In this document: positions 4,879 to 11,623 of the stretch, one piece after another
Layout: each line of letters begins with the position of its first letter
Numbering within the stretch: position 1 is the stretch's first letter
Assembly: GCA_903921665.1 (NCBI GenBank)
Contig: CAIXQT010000220.1
Coordinates: 1-15,983 of the forward strand
Source of the DNA: an uncultured Opitutia bacterium
GTDB lineage: Bacteria > Verrucomicrobiota > Verrucomicrobiia > Opitutales > UBA953
Direction of reading: 5' to 3'
Length of the DNA: 15,983 nucleotides
Notes under the pieces: generated by a model
What the model saw: only the letters and a program-made list of their open reading frames with translations
Database searches by the model: none
What the model was told of the DNA's origin: nothing
Position numbers and translations under genes: made by a program

Positions 4879-4908
4879 ACGGCTTGCGTGGCGTCGCCAC
4901 GCAGCCGT
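4879..4908. repeat. ACG...CGT palindrome directly after the miniprotein stop
   Basis: The left arm (4879-4893) and right arm (4895-4908) pair over 14 bp with one bulged T (4884). It starts at the first base after TGA and ends CGT, followed by GGGGGAACTGCTGGCATGG, which matches the sequence after the toxin palindrome. Confidence 0.85.
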
Positions 4909-5051
4909 GGGGGAACTGCTGGCATGGTGAACGGCTGCGAAGCAGACGCGGCCGGAGGCCGCGAGGGGTCATGCTGGCAGGCTGGCATGGGAGACAAAGA
5001 CCTGGCTCAAAGGGGAACCGGAGGCCGGATGATTGGCTGGGGGCACAAACA

Positions 5052-5105
5052 AAAGGCAGTGCAAAGGTGCAACAGCGGCGGAGCCGCGTGCAAAAGTGCA
5101 AAGGT
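5052..5105 (+). repeat. GTGCAAA unit, copy D1 (GCGGC hairpin type)
   Basis: Two GTGCAA(A) words, the hairpin GCGGC-GGA-GCCGC, then GTGCAAAAGTGCAAAGG. Differs from the unit at 15292-15345 at very few positions. Confidence 0.8.
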
Positions 5106-5139
5106 AAGCGACCCCATCACGGGTGGCGGGTGGCGGGAC

Positions 5140-5195
5140 ATGAAGTGCAAAAGTGCAAATCGGAGCGAAGCTCCTGTGCAAAGGTGCAAAGGTGG
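5140..5195 (+). repeat. GTGCAAA unit, copy D2 (GGAGC hairpin type)
   Basis: Two GTGCAAA words, the hairpin GGAGC-GAA-GCTCC, then two GTGCAAAGG words. Nearly identical to copy A, with one extra 8-base word. Confidence 0.8.
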
Positions 5196-5220
5196 AGGCA
5201 GAGGTTTCGGAGGGGCTTGG

Positions 5221-5240
5221 GTAGGGTCTTAGCGAAGGCC
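5221..5240 (+). repeat. REP-like element (GTAG + hairpin), plus orientation
   Basis: GTAG followed by GGTCTT-AGCG-AAGGCC. Identical to 690-709 and again paired with an inverted GTAG unit about 30 bases on. Confidence 0.6.
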
Positions 5241-5268
5241 GTTGGGCGTACGACGTGCGGTGGCGAAC

Positions 5269-5294
5269 GGCGGCGATGGCAATCGCCGCCCTAC
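5269..5294 (-). repeat. REP-like element (GTAG + GGCGGCGAT hairpin)
   Basis: GGCGGCGAT (5269-5277), loop GGCA, ATCGCCGCC (5282-5290), CTAC (5291-5294). Confidence 0.75.
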
Positions 5295-5308
5295 CCGAGA
5301 CAGGCTAT

Positions 5309-5332
5309 GTCGTGACGCGGTCCCGACCCTAC
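5309..5332 (-). repeat. REP-like element (GTCGTGAC hairpin)
   Basis: GTCGTGAC, loop GCG, GTCCCGAC, then CCTAC. Same as 1888-1911. Confidence 0.65.
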
Positions 5333-5344
5333 CACAAGACAGGC

Positions 5345-5369
5345 GGATGCGATGTCATCGCATCCCTAC
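5345..5369 (-). repeat. REP-like element (GGATGCGAT hairpin)
   Basis: GGATGCGAT (5345-5353), loop GTC, ATCGCATCC (5357-5365), CTAC (5366-5369). Identical to 1980-2004. Confidence 0.75.
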
Positions 5370-5390
5370 CCGAGGCAGAGTGCACACCCC

Positions 5391-5419
5391 CGATACTCGA
5401 TACTCTAGACTCGATACTC
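5391..5419 (+). repeat. Short tandem repeat, CGATACTC
   Basis: Three copies of CGATACTC: 5391-5398, 5398-5405 (sharing one C) and 5412-5419. They immediately precede the palindrome at the DUF1552 stop. Confidence 0.75.
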
Positions 5420-5420
5420 T

Positions 5421-5458
5421 GAATTGAAGAAATGAGCTTAGCTCAATTTCTTCAATTC
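5421..5458 (-). terminator. 18-bp inverted repeat across the DUF1552 stop codon
   Basis: GAATTGAAGAAAT-GAGCT (5421-5438) is complementary to 5440-5458 with a single bulged A. On the minus strand the first arm is the coding end of DUF1552 (…ELKKLS) and the stop lies at the hairpin centre. There is no T-tract beyond it, so it may act as a 3' stability hairpin rather than a classical terminator. Confidence 0.6.
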
Positions 5459-6784
5459 GCCGGTGCTGTCGCCGAGCTGGACGTCGCGGATGTCCATGCG
5501 GTTGAGCATGCTGACCCAGAGATTGTTGAGCGGGACCTCATTCGAGTAGACGATGTGGCGGCCCTGCTTGATCGTACCGCAGCCCTTGCCGGCCAGGAGG
5601 ATCGGCAAATCGTCGTGGTTGTGACGGTCGCCGTCGCCGTTGCCGGAGCCGTAGACGATCATGGAGTGGTCGAGCAAGTTGCCGTCGCCTTCCTTCACGG
5701 ACTTGAGGCGTTCGAGGAGATAGGCCAGCTGCGTCGAGTGGAAGACGTTGATGTCTTGGATCTTCGCCAGCTTCACCGGGTCGTGGCCGTGGTGAGAGAT
5801 GCTGTGGTGGCCGTCGCGCACGCCGATGAACGGATACGCGCGGTTGCTGCCTTCGTTGGCCAGGACGAACGTCGCGACACGCGTGGTATCGGTCTGGAAC
5901 GCCAGGACGATCAGGTCGGCGAGGAGCCGGAGGTGTTCGGCGTAGCTTTCCGGGATGCCCTTAGGGGGCAGCGTGCCGACCGGAAGTTTCTTCTGTCCTC
6001 CGGCGGCGGATTTCGCGATGCGCAGCTCCATCTCGCGGACCGCGGTGAAGTATTCGTCCAGCTTGCGCTGGTCATCGGCGCCGAGGCGGACGTTGAGTTC
6101 GCGGAAATCTTCGCGGACGGCGTCGAGGACGGACTTGCGAGCCGCGTCGCGGCGCTGGCGTTCGAGGTCGGAGCCCGCGCCGAAGAGGCGTTCGAAGATC
6201 AGCTTCGGGTTCACTTCCTTCGGCATCGGCTGCGTGGCGGAGCGCCAGGCGAGGTTGGACTGGTAGATGCAGGAGTAGCCCGAGTCGCAGCCGCCGGCGA
6301 GCTTGCTGGCTTCGGTGCCGATCTCGAGCGAGGCGAGGCGCGTGCGGTCGCCGATGCGCGCGGCGGCGAGCTGGTCGGCCGAGATGCCGGCGCGGATGTT
6401 GGCGCCGTCGGTCTTACGAGGCTGTGCGCCCGTGAGGAAGGCCGCCATCGCGCGGGCGTGGTCGCCGCCGCCGTCGCCATGGGGACGGGCCTTGTCGGCC
6501 GCGAGGCCGGTGAGGATCGAGAAGTCCTGGCGGACGTTATTGAGCGGGGCGAGGATCGCGGGCAGCTTATCCGGCAACGCGCCTTCGGCGCCCACGCGCC
6601 AACCGTCCATGTTCACGCCGTTGGGGACGTAGAGGAACGCCATGCGGTTCGGCGCGGCGTTATTGACGGGCGTGTTGCCGGCGGCCCAGGACGTCTGGAC
6701 GCCCATCGCTTCGAGCCAAGGCAAGGCCATGACGGCGCCGAGGCCTTTGAGCACCGTGCGGCGGGGGATGAGGTCGGTTTTCAT
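5438..6784 (-). CDS. DUF1552 family exported protein
   Basis: 448 residues. The N-terminus has a twin-arginine-like signal: 'PRRTVLKGLGAVMALPWLEAM' with R8-R9 and a hydrophobic stretch, so Tat export is likely. The body matches DUF1552: 'RMAFLYVPNGVNMDGW' (48-62), 'LTGLAADKARPHGDGGGDHARA' (91-112), 'SLEIGTE', 'GYSCIYQSNLAW' (169-180), 'HHSISHHGHD' (326-335) and 'YGSGNGDGDRHNHDDLP' (378-394). The His/Asp-rich C-terminal motifs resemble the alkaline-phosphatase/sulfatase-like fold of the related DUF1501 group, but no reaction is established. It starts 13 bases after the DUF1592-family gene; this gene pair is a recurrent unit of planctomycetes and verrucomicrobia. No Shine-Dalgarno sequence is visible. 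Confidence 0.92.
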   Translation of the reverse strand: MKTDLIPRRTVLKGLGAVMALPWLEAMGVQTSWAAGNTPVNNAAPNRMAFLYVPNGVNMDGWRVGAEGALPDKLPAILAPLNNVRQDFSILTGLAADKARPHGDGGGDHARAMAAFLTGAQPRKTDGANIRAGISADQLAAARIGDRTRLASLEIGTEASKLAGGCDSGYSCIYQSNLAWRSATQPMPKEVNPKLIFERLFGAGSDLERQRRDAARKSVLDAVREDFRELNVRLGADDQRKLDEYFTAVREMELRIAKSAAGGQKKLPVGTLPPKGIPESYAEHLRLLADLIVLAFQTDTTRVATFVLANEGSNRAYPFIGVRDGHHSISHHGHDPVKLAKIQDINVFHSTQLAYLLERLKSVKEGDGNLLDHSMIVYGSGNGDGDRHNHDDLPILLAGKGCGTIKQGRHIVYSNEVPLNNLWVSMLNRMDIRDVQLGDSTGELKKLS

Positions 6785-6797
6785 GGCGGGAGAGGGG

Positions 6798-9110
6798 TTA
6801 CTTCTTGGTGGATTCTGACCCGCCTTCGACCTGGGAGGTTCCCCGGCGGAGGCGGAAAGGGTCGCTCATCACCACGCCGAGGACGAGCGACGAGAAGCGG
6901 TTGCCCGACTGCATGGCCGAATCGGTGATCTTATCGACCGCCGGACCATCGTAGTAGTCGAGCCCGCGCCCCAGGCCGTAGGTCAGGAGCTTGGAGGAGA
7001 GATTGCGGACGATCTTCGAACCGTCCTTGCGAAGGAGCTGCTTGAGTTCGCCGGCGCCGGCGAACGTGCGGCCGTCGGAGAGCTTGCCGGCCGGATCGAT
7101 CGGCTTGCCGTCTTCCATCGTGCGGTAGCGGCCCACGCCGTCGAAGCGCTCGAAGGCGAAGCCGATGGCATCCATGCGCGAGTGGCAGGAAGCGCAGGCC
7201 GGATCGCGGCGATGCTGCTCCATGCGTTCGCGGAGGTTGCCCTTGAGCTGCTGGCCCTCGAGCGTCGGGACGGACGGCGGCGCGGGCGGCGGCGGCGTGC
7301 CGAGGATCTGCTCGAGGATCCACTTGCCGCGCTTGACCGGCGAGGTGCGCGTCGGGTTGGAAGTCGAGGTCAGGATCGACGCATGGGTGAGGATGCCGCC
7401 GCGGCCGCCTTTCGGGAGCGAGACGCGTACGAACTCACCCGTGTCGCGGCCGCGCGGGAACTCGGCCTTGATCCCGTAGAAGGAGGCGAGCTCGCGGTCG
7501 AGGTAGGTGAAGTCGCCGTCGATGAAGTCGAGGACGTCGCGATCCTCCCGGACGACCTCGGCGAAGAAGAGCTCGGTCTCCTTCATCATGCCGGCGCGGA
7601 TGGATTCGTTGAACTGCGGGTAGAGCATCGGGTCAGGCGAGACCGCGGAGAGCTGGCGGAGCTGGAGCCACTGGAGGCCGAAGCCCTGAGTGAGGTACTG
7701 GGCGCGCGGGTCCTTGAGGAGGCGGCGGGTCTGGGCCTCGAGGTTGGCCGAGAGTTTCTTCGCGTAAGCGAGCTGGAAGAGCTCGTCGTCCGGCATCGAA
7801 CCCCAGAGGAAATAGCTGAGGCGCGAGGCCAGGGCGAACTCGCTGATCGGGTGCGGTTCGCGTTCGGTGGGCTGCTCGTCCTGTTCGGCGCGGAAGATGA
7901 ATTTCGGCGAGGCGAGCACCATCGCGATCGTCGCCTGCGCGCCGGCTTCCCACGTGCCGCCGGTCTTCTCGGCCGCGAGGAAGGCGCGTGTATAACGGTT
8001 GATCTCCGTGGTCGTGGCCGGGCGGCGGAACGCGCGGCTGGCGAACCAGTTCACGAAGAAGTTCGCCCGAGGGGCGCCCTTCTTGTCGCCGAGGGCCAAG
8101 GCGAAGCGACGCTGGAATTCGGTGCGCGTGTCGGTCGGGCCGAGCAGGCGGAGACGGAGGCCGGAGAGAGCGCGGCCGCTGCCGGCAAGCTTGGCGGGCG
8201 GGTTGAGCCACTTCAGCGTGAACTCGTGCTTGCCTTGCGTGAGCGTGACCTTGGCCTCGGCGGTCTCGGTCTTCTTGACCGACTTGAACTGGTAGGTGCC
8301 GACCTCCTTGCCGTCGACGACGAAGCCGATGAGCGGAGGCGGATCGCCCGGCGCGCCGGTGGAGCGGAGGCTGACCGAGATCACATAGTCGCCATCGCGA
8401 GAAGCTTCCATCGGACCGGTCAGGTAGGGCGCCGGATCGAAGTAGCGGTCCTGGCTGTCGCGGCGGCCCTTCGGGAGCATCTCGATCATCGCAAGCCCCG
8501 TGCCGTCGAGTTCGTTGGGCTTGGTCGGCATCGCCTTGGCGGCGACGTTTTCGGCCACGGCGAGGAAGCGCTCGAGGTGGACGGGCGAGAAAGTGAGCAC
8601 GTCGCCGATGTTGTCGAAGCCGTAGCCCGTGTCGTCGGCCGGGAAGTCGGCGGAGAAATTCTCGTCCAGGAAGAGCAGGTCGCGGATCGTGTTGTTGAAC
8701 TCCAGGCGATTGAGGCGCCGGATCGTGACGTCGCCCGGATCGGGCTTCGCCTTCGCGATGGCGTTCGCCAGCAGCTTATGGACGGACGTCTGCAGGTGCT
8801 CGATCTCGGCGGGCGTCGGACGGACCTTCTGCTTCACCGGGGGCATCTCGCCGGAGACCACTTGGTTGACGACCTCGCGCCAGATCCGCTGGTCGCGGAA
8901 GAAACGGGAGTCGTCCTTGAAGGCCTCGAGGTTGAGGTGGCCCTTCGCCAGTTCGGCGTCGTGGCAATCGGTGCAGAACTTATTCAGGAAGGGCTGGACG
9001 TCCTTCTGGAAATCTTGGGCGGACAGCGGGGCGATGAAGGCAGAGAGCACCGCACCAAGCATCGCAAAGATCGGGGTGGGCAACGCTGCGCGAGGGGCCG
9101 GGAGCTGCAT
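6798..9110 (-). CDS. Planctomycete-type cytochrome c / DUF1592 multidomain protein
   Basis: 770 residues with an N-terminal signal or anchor (to about 31). Order of domains: PSCyt1-type cytochrome with haem motif C46-T-D-C49-H50 and distal 'GEMPP' (87-91); DUF1587 ('VTIRRLNRLEFNNTIRDLL' to 'FSPVHLERFLAVAENVA', about 128-190); a beta-rich carbohydrate-binding-like insert (about 235-325); DUF1595 (about 330-400); DUF1592 (about 422-550, 'ASRLSYFLWGSMPDDEL'); DUF1588 (about 567-665), including a second CxxCH, C639-A-S-C642-H643; and DUF1585 (about 677-755). This is the canonical arrangement. The two CxxCH sites imply covalent haem, exported. First gene of the pair with DUF1552. The exact substrate is unknown; a redox role linked to polymer degradation is commonly proposed. 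Confidence 0.93.
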   Translation of the reverse strand: MQLPAPRAALPTPIFAMLGAVLSAFIAPLSAQDFQKDVQPFLNKFCTDCHDAELAKGHLNLEAFKDDSRFFRDQRIWREVVNQVVSGEMPPVKQKVRPTPAEIEHLQTSVHKLLANAIAKAKPDPGDVTIRRLNRLEFNNTIRDLLFLDENFSADFPADDTGYGFDNIGDVLTFSPVHLERFLAVAENVAAKAMPTKPNELDGTGLAMIEMLPKGRRDSQDRYFDPAPYLTGPMEASRDGDYVISVSLRSTGAPGDPPPLIGFVVDGKEVGTYQFKSVKKTETAEAKVTLTQGKHEFTLKWLNPPAKLAGSGRALSGLRLRLLGPTDTRTEFQRRFALALGDKKGAPRANFFVNWFASRAFRRPATTTEINRYTRAFLAAEKTGGTWEAGAQATIAMVLASPKFIFRAEQDEQPTEREPHPISEFALASRLSYFLWGSMPDDELFQLAYAKKLSANLEAQTRRLLKDPRAQYLTQGFGLQWLQLRQLSAVSPDPMLYPQFNESIRAGMMKETELFFAEVVREDRDVLDFIDGDFTYLDRELASFYGIKAEFPRGRDTGEFVRVSLPKGGRGGILTHASILTSTSNPTRTSPVKRGKWILEQILGTPPPPAPPSVPTLEGQQLKGNLRERMEQHRRDPACASCHSRMDAIGFAFERFDGVGRYRTMEDGKPIDPAGKLSDGRTFAGAGELKQLLRKDGSKIVRNLSSKLLTYGLGRGLDYYDGPAVDKITDSAMQSGNRFSSLVLGVVMSDPFRLRRGTSQVEGGSESTKK

Positions 9111-9392
9111 CCGTTATTTAAACATAGGAGGCGGGGATAGGTTGCAAATCAAAGGGCAAAACTGTCAAAAAGTTGTCAAAATATCGTAAAAGCCGCTAAA
9201 TCCTTCGTTATTAAACGATTAGAGATGGATATTCGGCCATATCTTGGGTGGATTAGGCCGGCCTAAAGCCAAAAAACGCCCAATTCGGGCATTATTCCTC
9301 GATAAACAGCCGATGGCGGGCAAGATGCGGGATGAAGTTGGCAACCTAACCCCTTGCTTGGTGTTTTAGAGATACCCCACCCCTTTATCAAG
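9111..9392. promoter_or_regulatory. AT-rich divergent intergenic region
   Basis: This region separates the cytochrome operon (minus) from the secretion operon (plus). On the minus strand it has two TTTTTGACA-like words 11 bases apart (about 9164-9182); no well-spaced -10 accompanies them. There is a perfect 14-bp palindrome TTAGGCCGGCCTAA (9253-9266) and a GATAT / ATATC hairpin (about 9228-9243). The composition fits two divergent promoters, but I cannot place either with confidence. Confidence 0.5.
9271..9293 (-). terminator. Orphan intrinsic terminator (minus strand)
   Basis: Minus-strand AATGCCC-GAATT-GGGCGTT, a 7-bp stem with one G-U pair, continuing into TTTTTT (9271-9276). No minus-strand gene lies upstream: the secretion operon starts at 9393 on the other strand. 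It could end a small RNA or antisense leader started near 9390. Confidence 0.6.
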
Positions 9393-10037
9393 ATGCTCGC
9401 CCTTCCTCGAATCCCCCTAGCCGTGCTCACGGCGGCGATCCTCGGCCTGGGCACGGCGATGGCCGTCGACCTCGAGGGCTTGGTCAAGAATCCGCCGTTC
9501 GGCGGGTCGGGCGCACCGGCCGGACCGGGCGTGGCGCCGAGCACCTTGGAGTTCCGCGGCATGTATGCCGAAGGCGGCGTGAACTACTACAGCATCTACA
9601 ATTCCCAGACCAAGCAGTCGAGCTGGGTGGCCGAAGGCGAAGCGCCGTCGGCGAACGTCCCGGTCGTCGTCAAAGGCTTCGACGCCGTGAACGAGAGCCT
9701 CGTGATCGATAACGGCGGACAGCCGCAGCAGATGGCGCTGCACCAAGCCGTCGTCGTCGCCTACCGCGGGCCGAGCCCCGCGCAGCTCGCAGCCGTCTCG
9801 ACCGCCGTGCCCGGCGTGGCCGCCGTCCCCGGCGCGCCTGTCGCTGGCGGCGTCAACATGCAGAATCTCACGCCCGCGCAGATTGACGCCTTCCGCCAGC
9901 AGATGAAGGAACGTTTCGGCAAGCGCGGCCAGGAGGGCAACGCGGATCCGCGCCAGCGCGGCGTCGAGGCCACCGCGAAGACCCCCAAGACGCCCACGGC
10001 CGCGCCGACCAGCGCGAAGACTCCGAAGGTCCGCTGA
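9393..10037 (+). CDS. GspC/PilP-like type II secretion periplasmic protein
   Basis: 214 residues. A hydrophobic N-terminal segment (about 5-24) is a signal or membrane anchor. A compact domain (about 30-118) has the GspC homology-region/PilP pattern: 'LVKNPPFGG', 'LEFRGMYAEGGVNYYSIYNSQT', 'SSWVAEGEAP', 'VVKGFDAVNESLVIDNGG', 'MALHQAVV'. The rest is Pro/Ala-rich, with a Lys-rich tail ('AKTPKTPTAAPTSAKTPKVR'). In classic systems GspC links the inner-membrane platform to the secretin. The ATG at 9393 is chosen because the hydrophobic segment starts there. First gene of the operon, 13 bases before gspG. The assignment rests on pattern and position; the sequence is divergent. Confidence 0.65.
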   Translation: MLALPRIPLAVLTAAILGLGTAMAVDLEGLVKNPPFGGSGAPAGPGVAPSTLEFRGMYAEGGVNYYSIYNSQTKQSSWVAEGEAPSANVPVVVKGFDAVNESLVIDNGGQPQQMALHQAVVVAYRGPSPAQLAAVSTAVPGVAAVPGAPVAGGVNMQNLTPAQIDAFRQQMKERFGKRGQEGNADPRQRGVEATAKTPKTPTAAPTSAKTPKVR

Positions 10038-10050
10038 TCTTTTCATTCCC

Positions 10051-10497
10051 ATGACCACCGTCCAGAAAACCACCGCCCGTCGTCTCCGCAAGGGCTTCAC
10101 CCTGCTTGAGATCCTGATCGCCGTCGCGATCGTCGGCATGCTCGTCGGCCTCGCCGTCACGAACACCGACAAGATCCTGGGCCAGAGCCAGGAAGGCGTC
10201 GCCAAGCTCTTCGTCAACGAGTCTCTCAAGACCTCGCTCGTCCGCTACCGCATCGACATGGGCGACTATCCTTCCACCGAGGAAGGTATCAAGGCCCTGA
10301 TCGCCGCGCCGGAAGGCAAGGCCGACAAGTGGCGTGGACCGTACATGGAAGCCAAGGGCGGCCGCACGCCGATCGACCCGTGGAACCAGGACTACCAGTA
10401 CCGCTACCCGGGCACCAAAAATACCGAGAGCTACGACCTTTACTCGATGGGCCGCGACAAGAAGCCGGACACCGAAGACGATATCGGCAACTGGTGA
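10051..10497 (+). CDS. gspG: Type II secretion major pseudopilin GspG
   Basis: 148 residues. Prepilin peptidase site 'RKG|FTLLEI' (cleavage after Gly15, Glu at +5), then a hydrophobic helix. The C-terminal GspG signature is complete: 'DYPSTEEGIKALI' (72-84), 'KWRGPYM' (93-99), 'IDPWNQDYQYRYPG' (108-121) and 'YDLYSMGRDKKPDTEDDIGNW' (128-148), in which the Asp cluster forms the calcium site of the family. It polymerises into the pseudopilus that drives substrates through the secretin. It has the best family match of the operon. No Shine-Dalgarno sequence precedes the ATG. Its stop overlaps the GTG of the next gene. Confidence 0.96.
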   Translation: MTTVQKTTARRLRKGFTLLEILIAVAIVGMLVGLAVTNTDKILGQSQEGVAKLFVNESLKTSLVRYRIDMGDYPSTEEGIKALIAAPEGKADKWRGPYMEAKGGRTPIDPWNQDYQYRYPGTKNTESYDLYSMGRDKKPDTEDDIGNW

Positions 10498-11036
10498 ACC
10501 CGGCACCGCAGCATCGATCCGGCAACCCGGCCCGCCGCGGCTTCACCTTGCTGGAGACGCTGCTCGTCCTCGGCCTGATGAGCATGCTCGCGGCCGTGAT
10601 GGTCGGCGGCTCGGCGCAGCTGCTCAAGGGCACGGCGCGGTCGGATCCCGAAGACGCGCTGATGGCGCTGCTGCAGACGATCCGCCGGCAGGCCGTGGAG
10701 AAAGGCAAGGTCCTCGAGCTCACGCCGACGGACGAAGCCGACGAGGACGCGCCGGATTTCACCTGGGGGGAGGAAAACGCCCCCGAGGGCAGCCCGCGCA
10801 CGGAAGAGAAGCTGCCGAAGGTCGAAGGCGTGAAGGTCAAGGTCCTCGCGCCCGAAAGCGCCGGAGCGATCCTGCTGGGCGGCGTCGCCTCCGAGCAGCC
10901 GCTCGCCCGCATGCGCTTCTATCCGGACGGCACCTGCGACCGCGTGCGCCTGGACATCACCCGCAGCGAGAGCCGTAAGATCACGCCCATCGACCCGCTC
11001 ACCTGCGCGCCGCTTCCGGCCGTCGACGCCAAATGA
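10494..11036 (+). CDS. gspH: Minor pseudopilin, GspH-like
   Basis: 180 residues from a GTG that overlaps the gspG stop (GTGA); no ATG occurs before the prepilin motif, so this start is well supported. Cleavage site 'ARRG|FTLLETLLVLGLMSMLAAVM' (Gly16, Glu at +5). The C-terminal part is acidic and poorly conserved ('EADEDAPDFTWGEENAPEG') and ends with a short beta-rich block containing 'ARMRFYPDGTCDRVRLDI' (about 137-154), which resembles the GspH/FimT end. Position between G and I supports GspH. Expected to be part of the pseudopilus tip complex with I, J and K. Confidence 0.85.
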   Translation: MNPAPQHRSGNPARRGFTLLETLLVLGLMSMLAAVMVGGSAQLLKGTARSDPEDALMALLQTIRRQAVEKGKVLELTPTDEADEDAPDFTWGEENAPEGSPRTEEKLPKVEGVKVKVLAPESAGAILLGGVASEQPLARMRFYPDGTCDRVRLDITRSESRKITPIDPLTCAPLPAVDAK

Positions 11037-11623
11037 GACGCCGCGGCTTCACCTTGATCGAGGTCCTGATGAGCCTCGCCATCTTCGCGCTCGCGGCCGT
11101 GAGCCTCGGCGCCGCGTACTCGAACGTCCTCATGGGCCGCCTCGCGTTGCGACAGGACGAACAACGCATGGATGACCTCGCGCGCTGCCGCGCCGCGCTG
11201 CTGGAGACCCCCGGCTTCGACGACGTCGAGACCGGCGGGGAAATTCACCTGCCCGGCGGACGCAACGCGCGCTGGAAGGGCAAGATCGAGGCCACCGCCG
11301 TGAGCGACCTCTTCGCCGTGCAGCTGACGTCGGAGATCCAGGCCGAAGAAGGCGGCGATTACGGCCCCGAGATCCTGGAGACCCGCATGCTGCTGCGACC
11401 CACGTGGTCGATCCCTTCGGACCGACAGAAGATCCGCGACGAAGCGCGCCAGCGCCTCGAGAAGGAACGCGGCTACAAGGAGGCCGACGGCAACTCGGCG
11501 TTCATCAGCGCGCCGACGCGCGGCAAGAAACTCATCCCCGCCGGTCAGCCCGGCGCCGGCGGCAAGAACAGCCAGCCGACCAAAGCAGGGCAACCCGCGC
11601 CGCGCCCGGCGCCCAAGCGATGA
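11033..11623 (+). CDS. gspI: Minor pseudopilin, GspI-like
   Basis: 196 residues, starting at an ATG overlapping the gspH stop (ATGA). Very short leader 'MRRRG|FTLIEVLMSLAIFALAAVSL' (Gly5, Glu at +5), typical of GspI. 'EQRMDDLARCRAALLE' continues the N-terminal helix. It is longer than usual GspI (about 120-130 residues): residues from about 130 on are a charged helix ('RDEARQRLEKERGYKEADG') and a Gly/Pro/Lys-rich low-complexity tail ('GQPGAGGKNSQPTKAGQPAP'), probably disordered. Tip pseudopilin by family. Confidence 0.87.
   Translation: MRRRGFTLIEVLMSLAIFALAAVSLGAAYSNVLMGRLALRQDEQRMDDLARCRAALLETPGFDDVETGGEIHLPGGRNARWKGKIEATAVSDLFAVQLTSEIQAEEGGDYGPEILETRMLLRPTWSIPSDRQKIRDEARQRLEKERGYKEADGNSAFISAPTRGKKLIPAGQPGAGGKNSQPTKAGQPAPRPAPKR

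Larger units (their letters stand above)
4909..5420. repeat. Intergenic repeat block D (largest mosaic)
   Basis: No gene is supported between the miniprotein and the DUF1552 gene. Modules in order: the 38-base module shared with block A (4907-4944); a CGCGGCC-GGA-GGCCGCG hairpin (4951-4967); a CTCAAAGGG...GGATGATTGGCTGGGG module (5005-5043) that recurs in block E; GTGCAAA unit D1 (5052-5105); GTGCAAA unit D2 (5140-5195); a plus-oriented GTAG hairpin (5221-5240); three minus-oriented GTAG hairpins (5269, 5309, 5345); and CGATACTC tandem copies (5391-5419). In block E the GATTGGCTGGGG module comes after the GTGCAAA unit rather than before it, so modules have been reordered. Confidence 0.85.

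Noticed and set aside
4909..5420. CRISPR array
   Set aside because: The repeats are of different types and irregular spacing; there are no equal-length unique spacers and no cas genes.
4240..5420. Plasmid replication origin based on GTGCAAA iterons
   Set aside because: Units are dispersed singly through several intergenic regions, no rep gene is present, and the surrounding genes are chromosomal in character.
5432..6928. A 498-residue plus-strand open frame
   Set aside because: It is the antisense shadow of DUF1552, whose motifs and Tat signal are unmistakable.
7182..9140. A 652-residue open frame on the plus strand opposite the cytochrome gene
   Set aside because: Its composition (Glu/Arg/Gly/Leu/Val-rich, no domain) is that of an antisense frame in GC-rich DNA, and the opposite strand encodes a fully recognisable multidomain protein.
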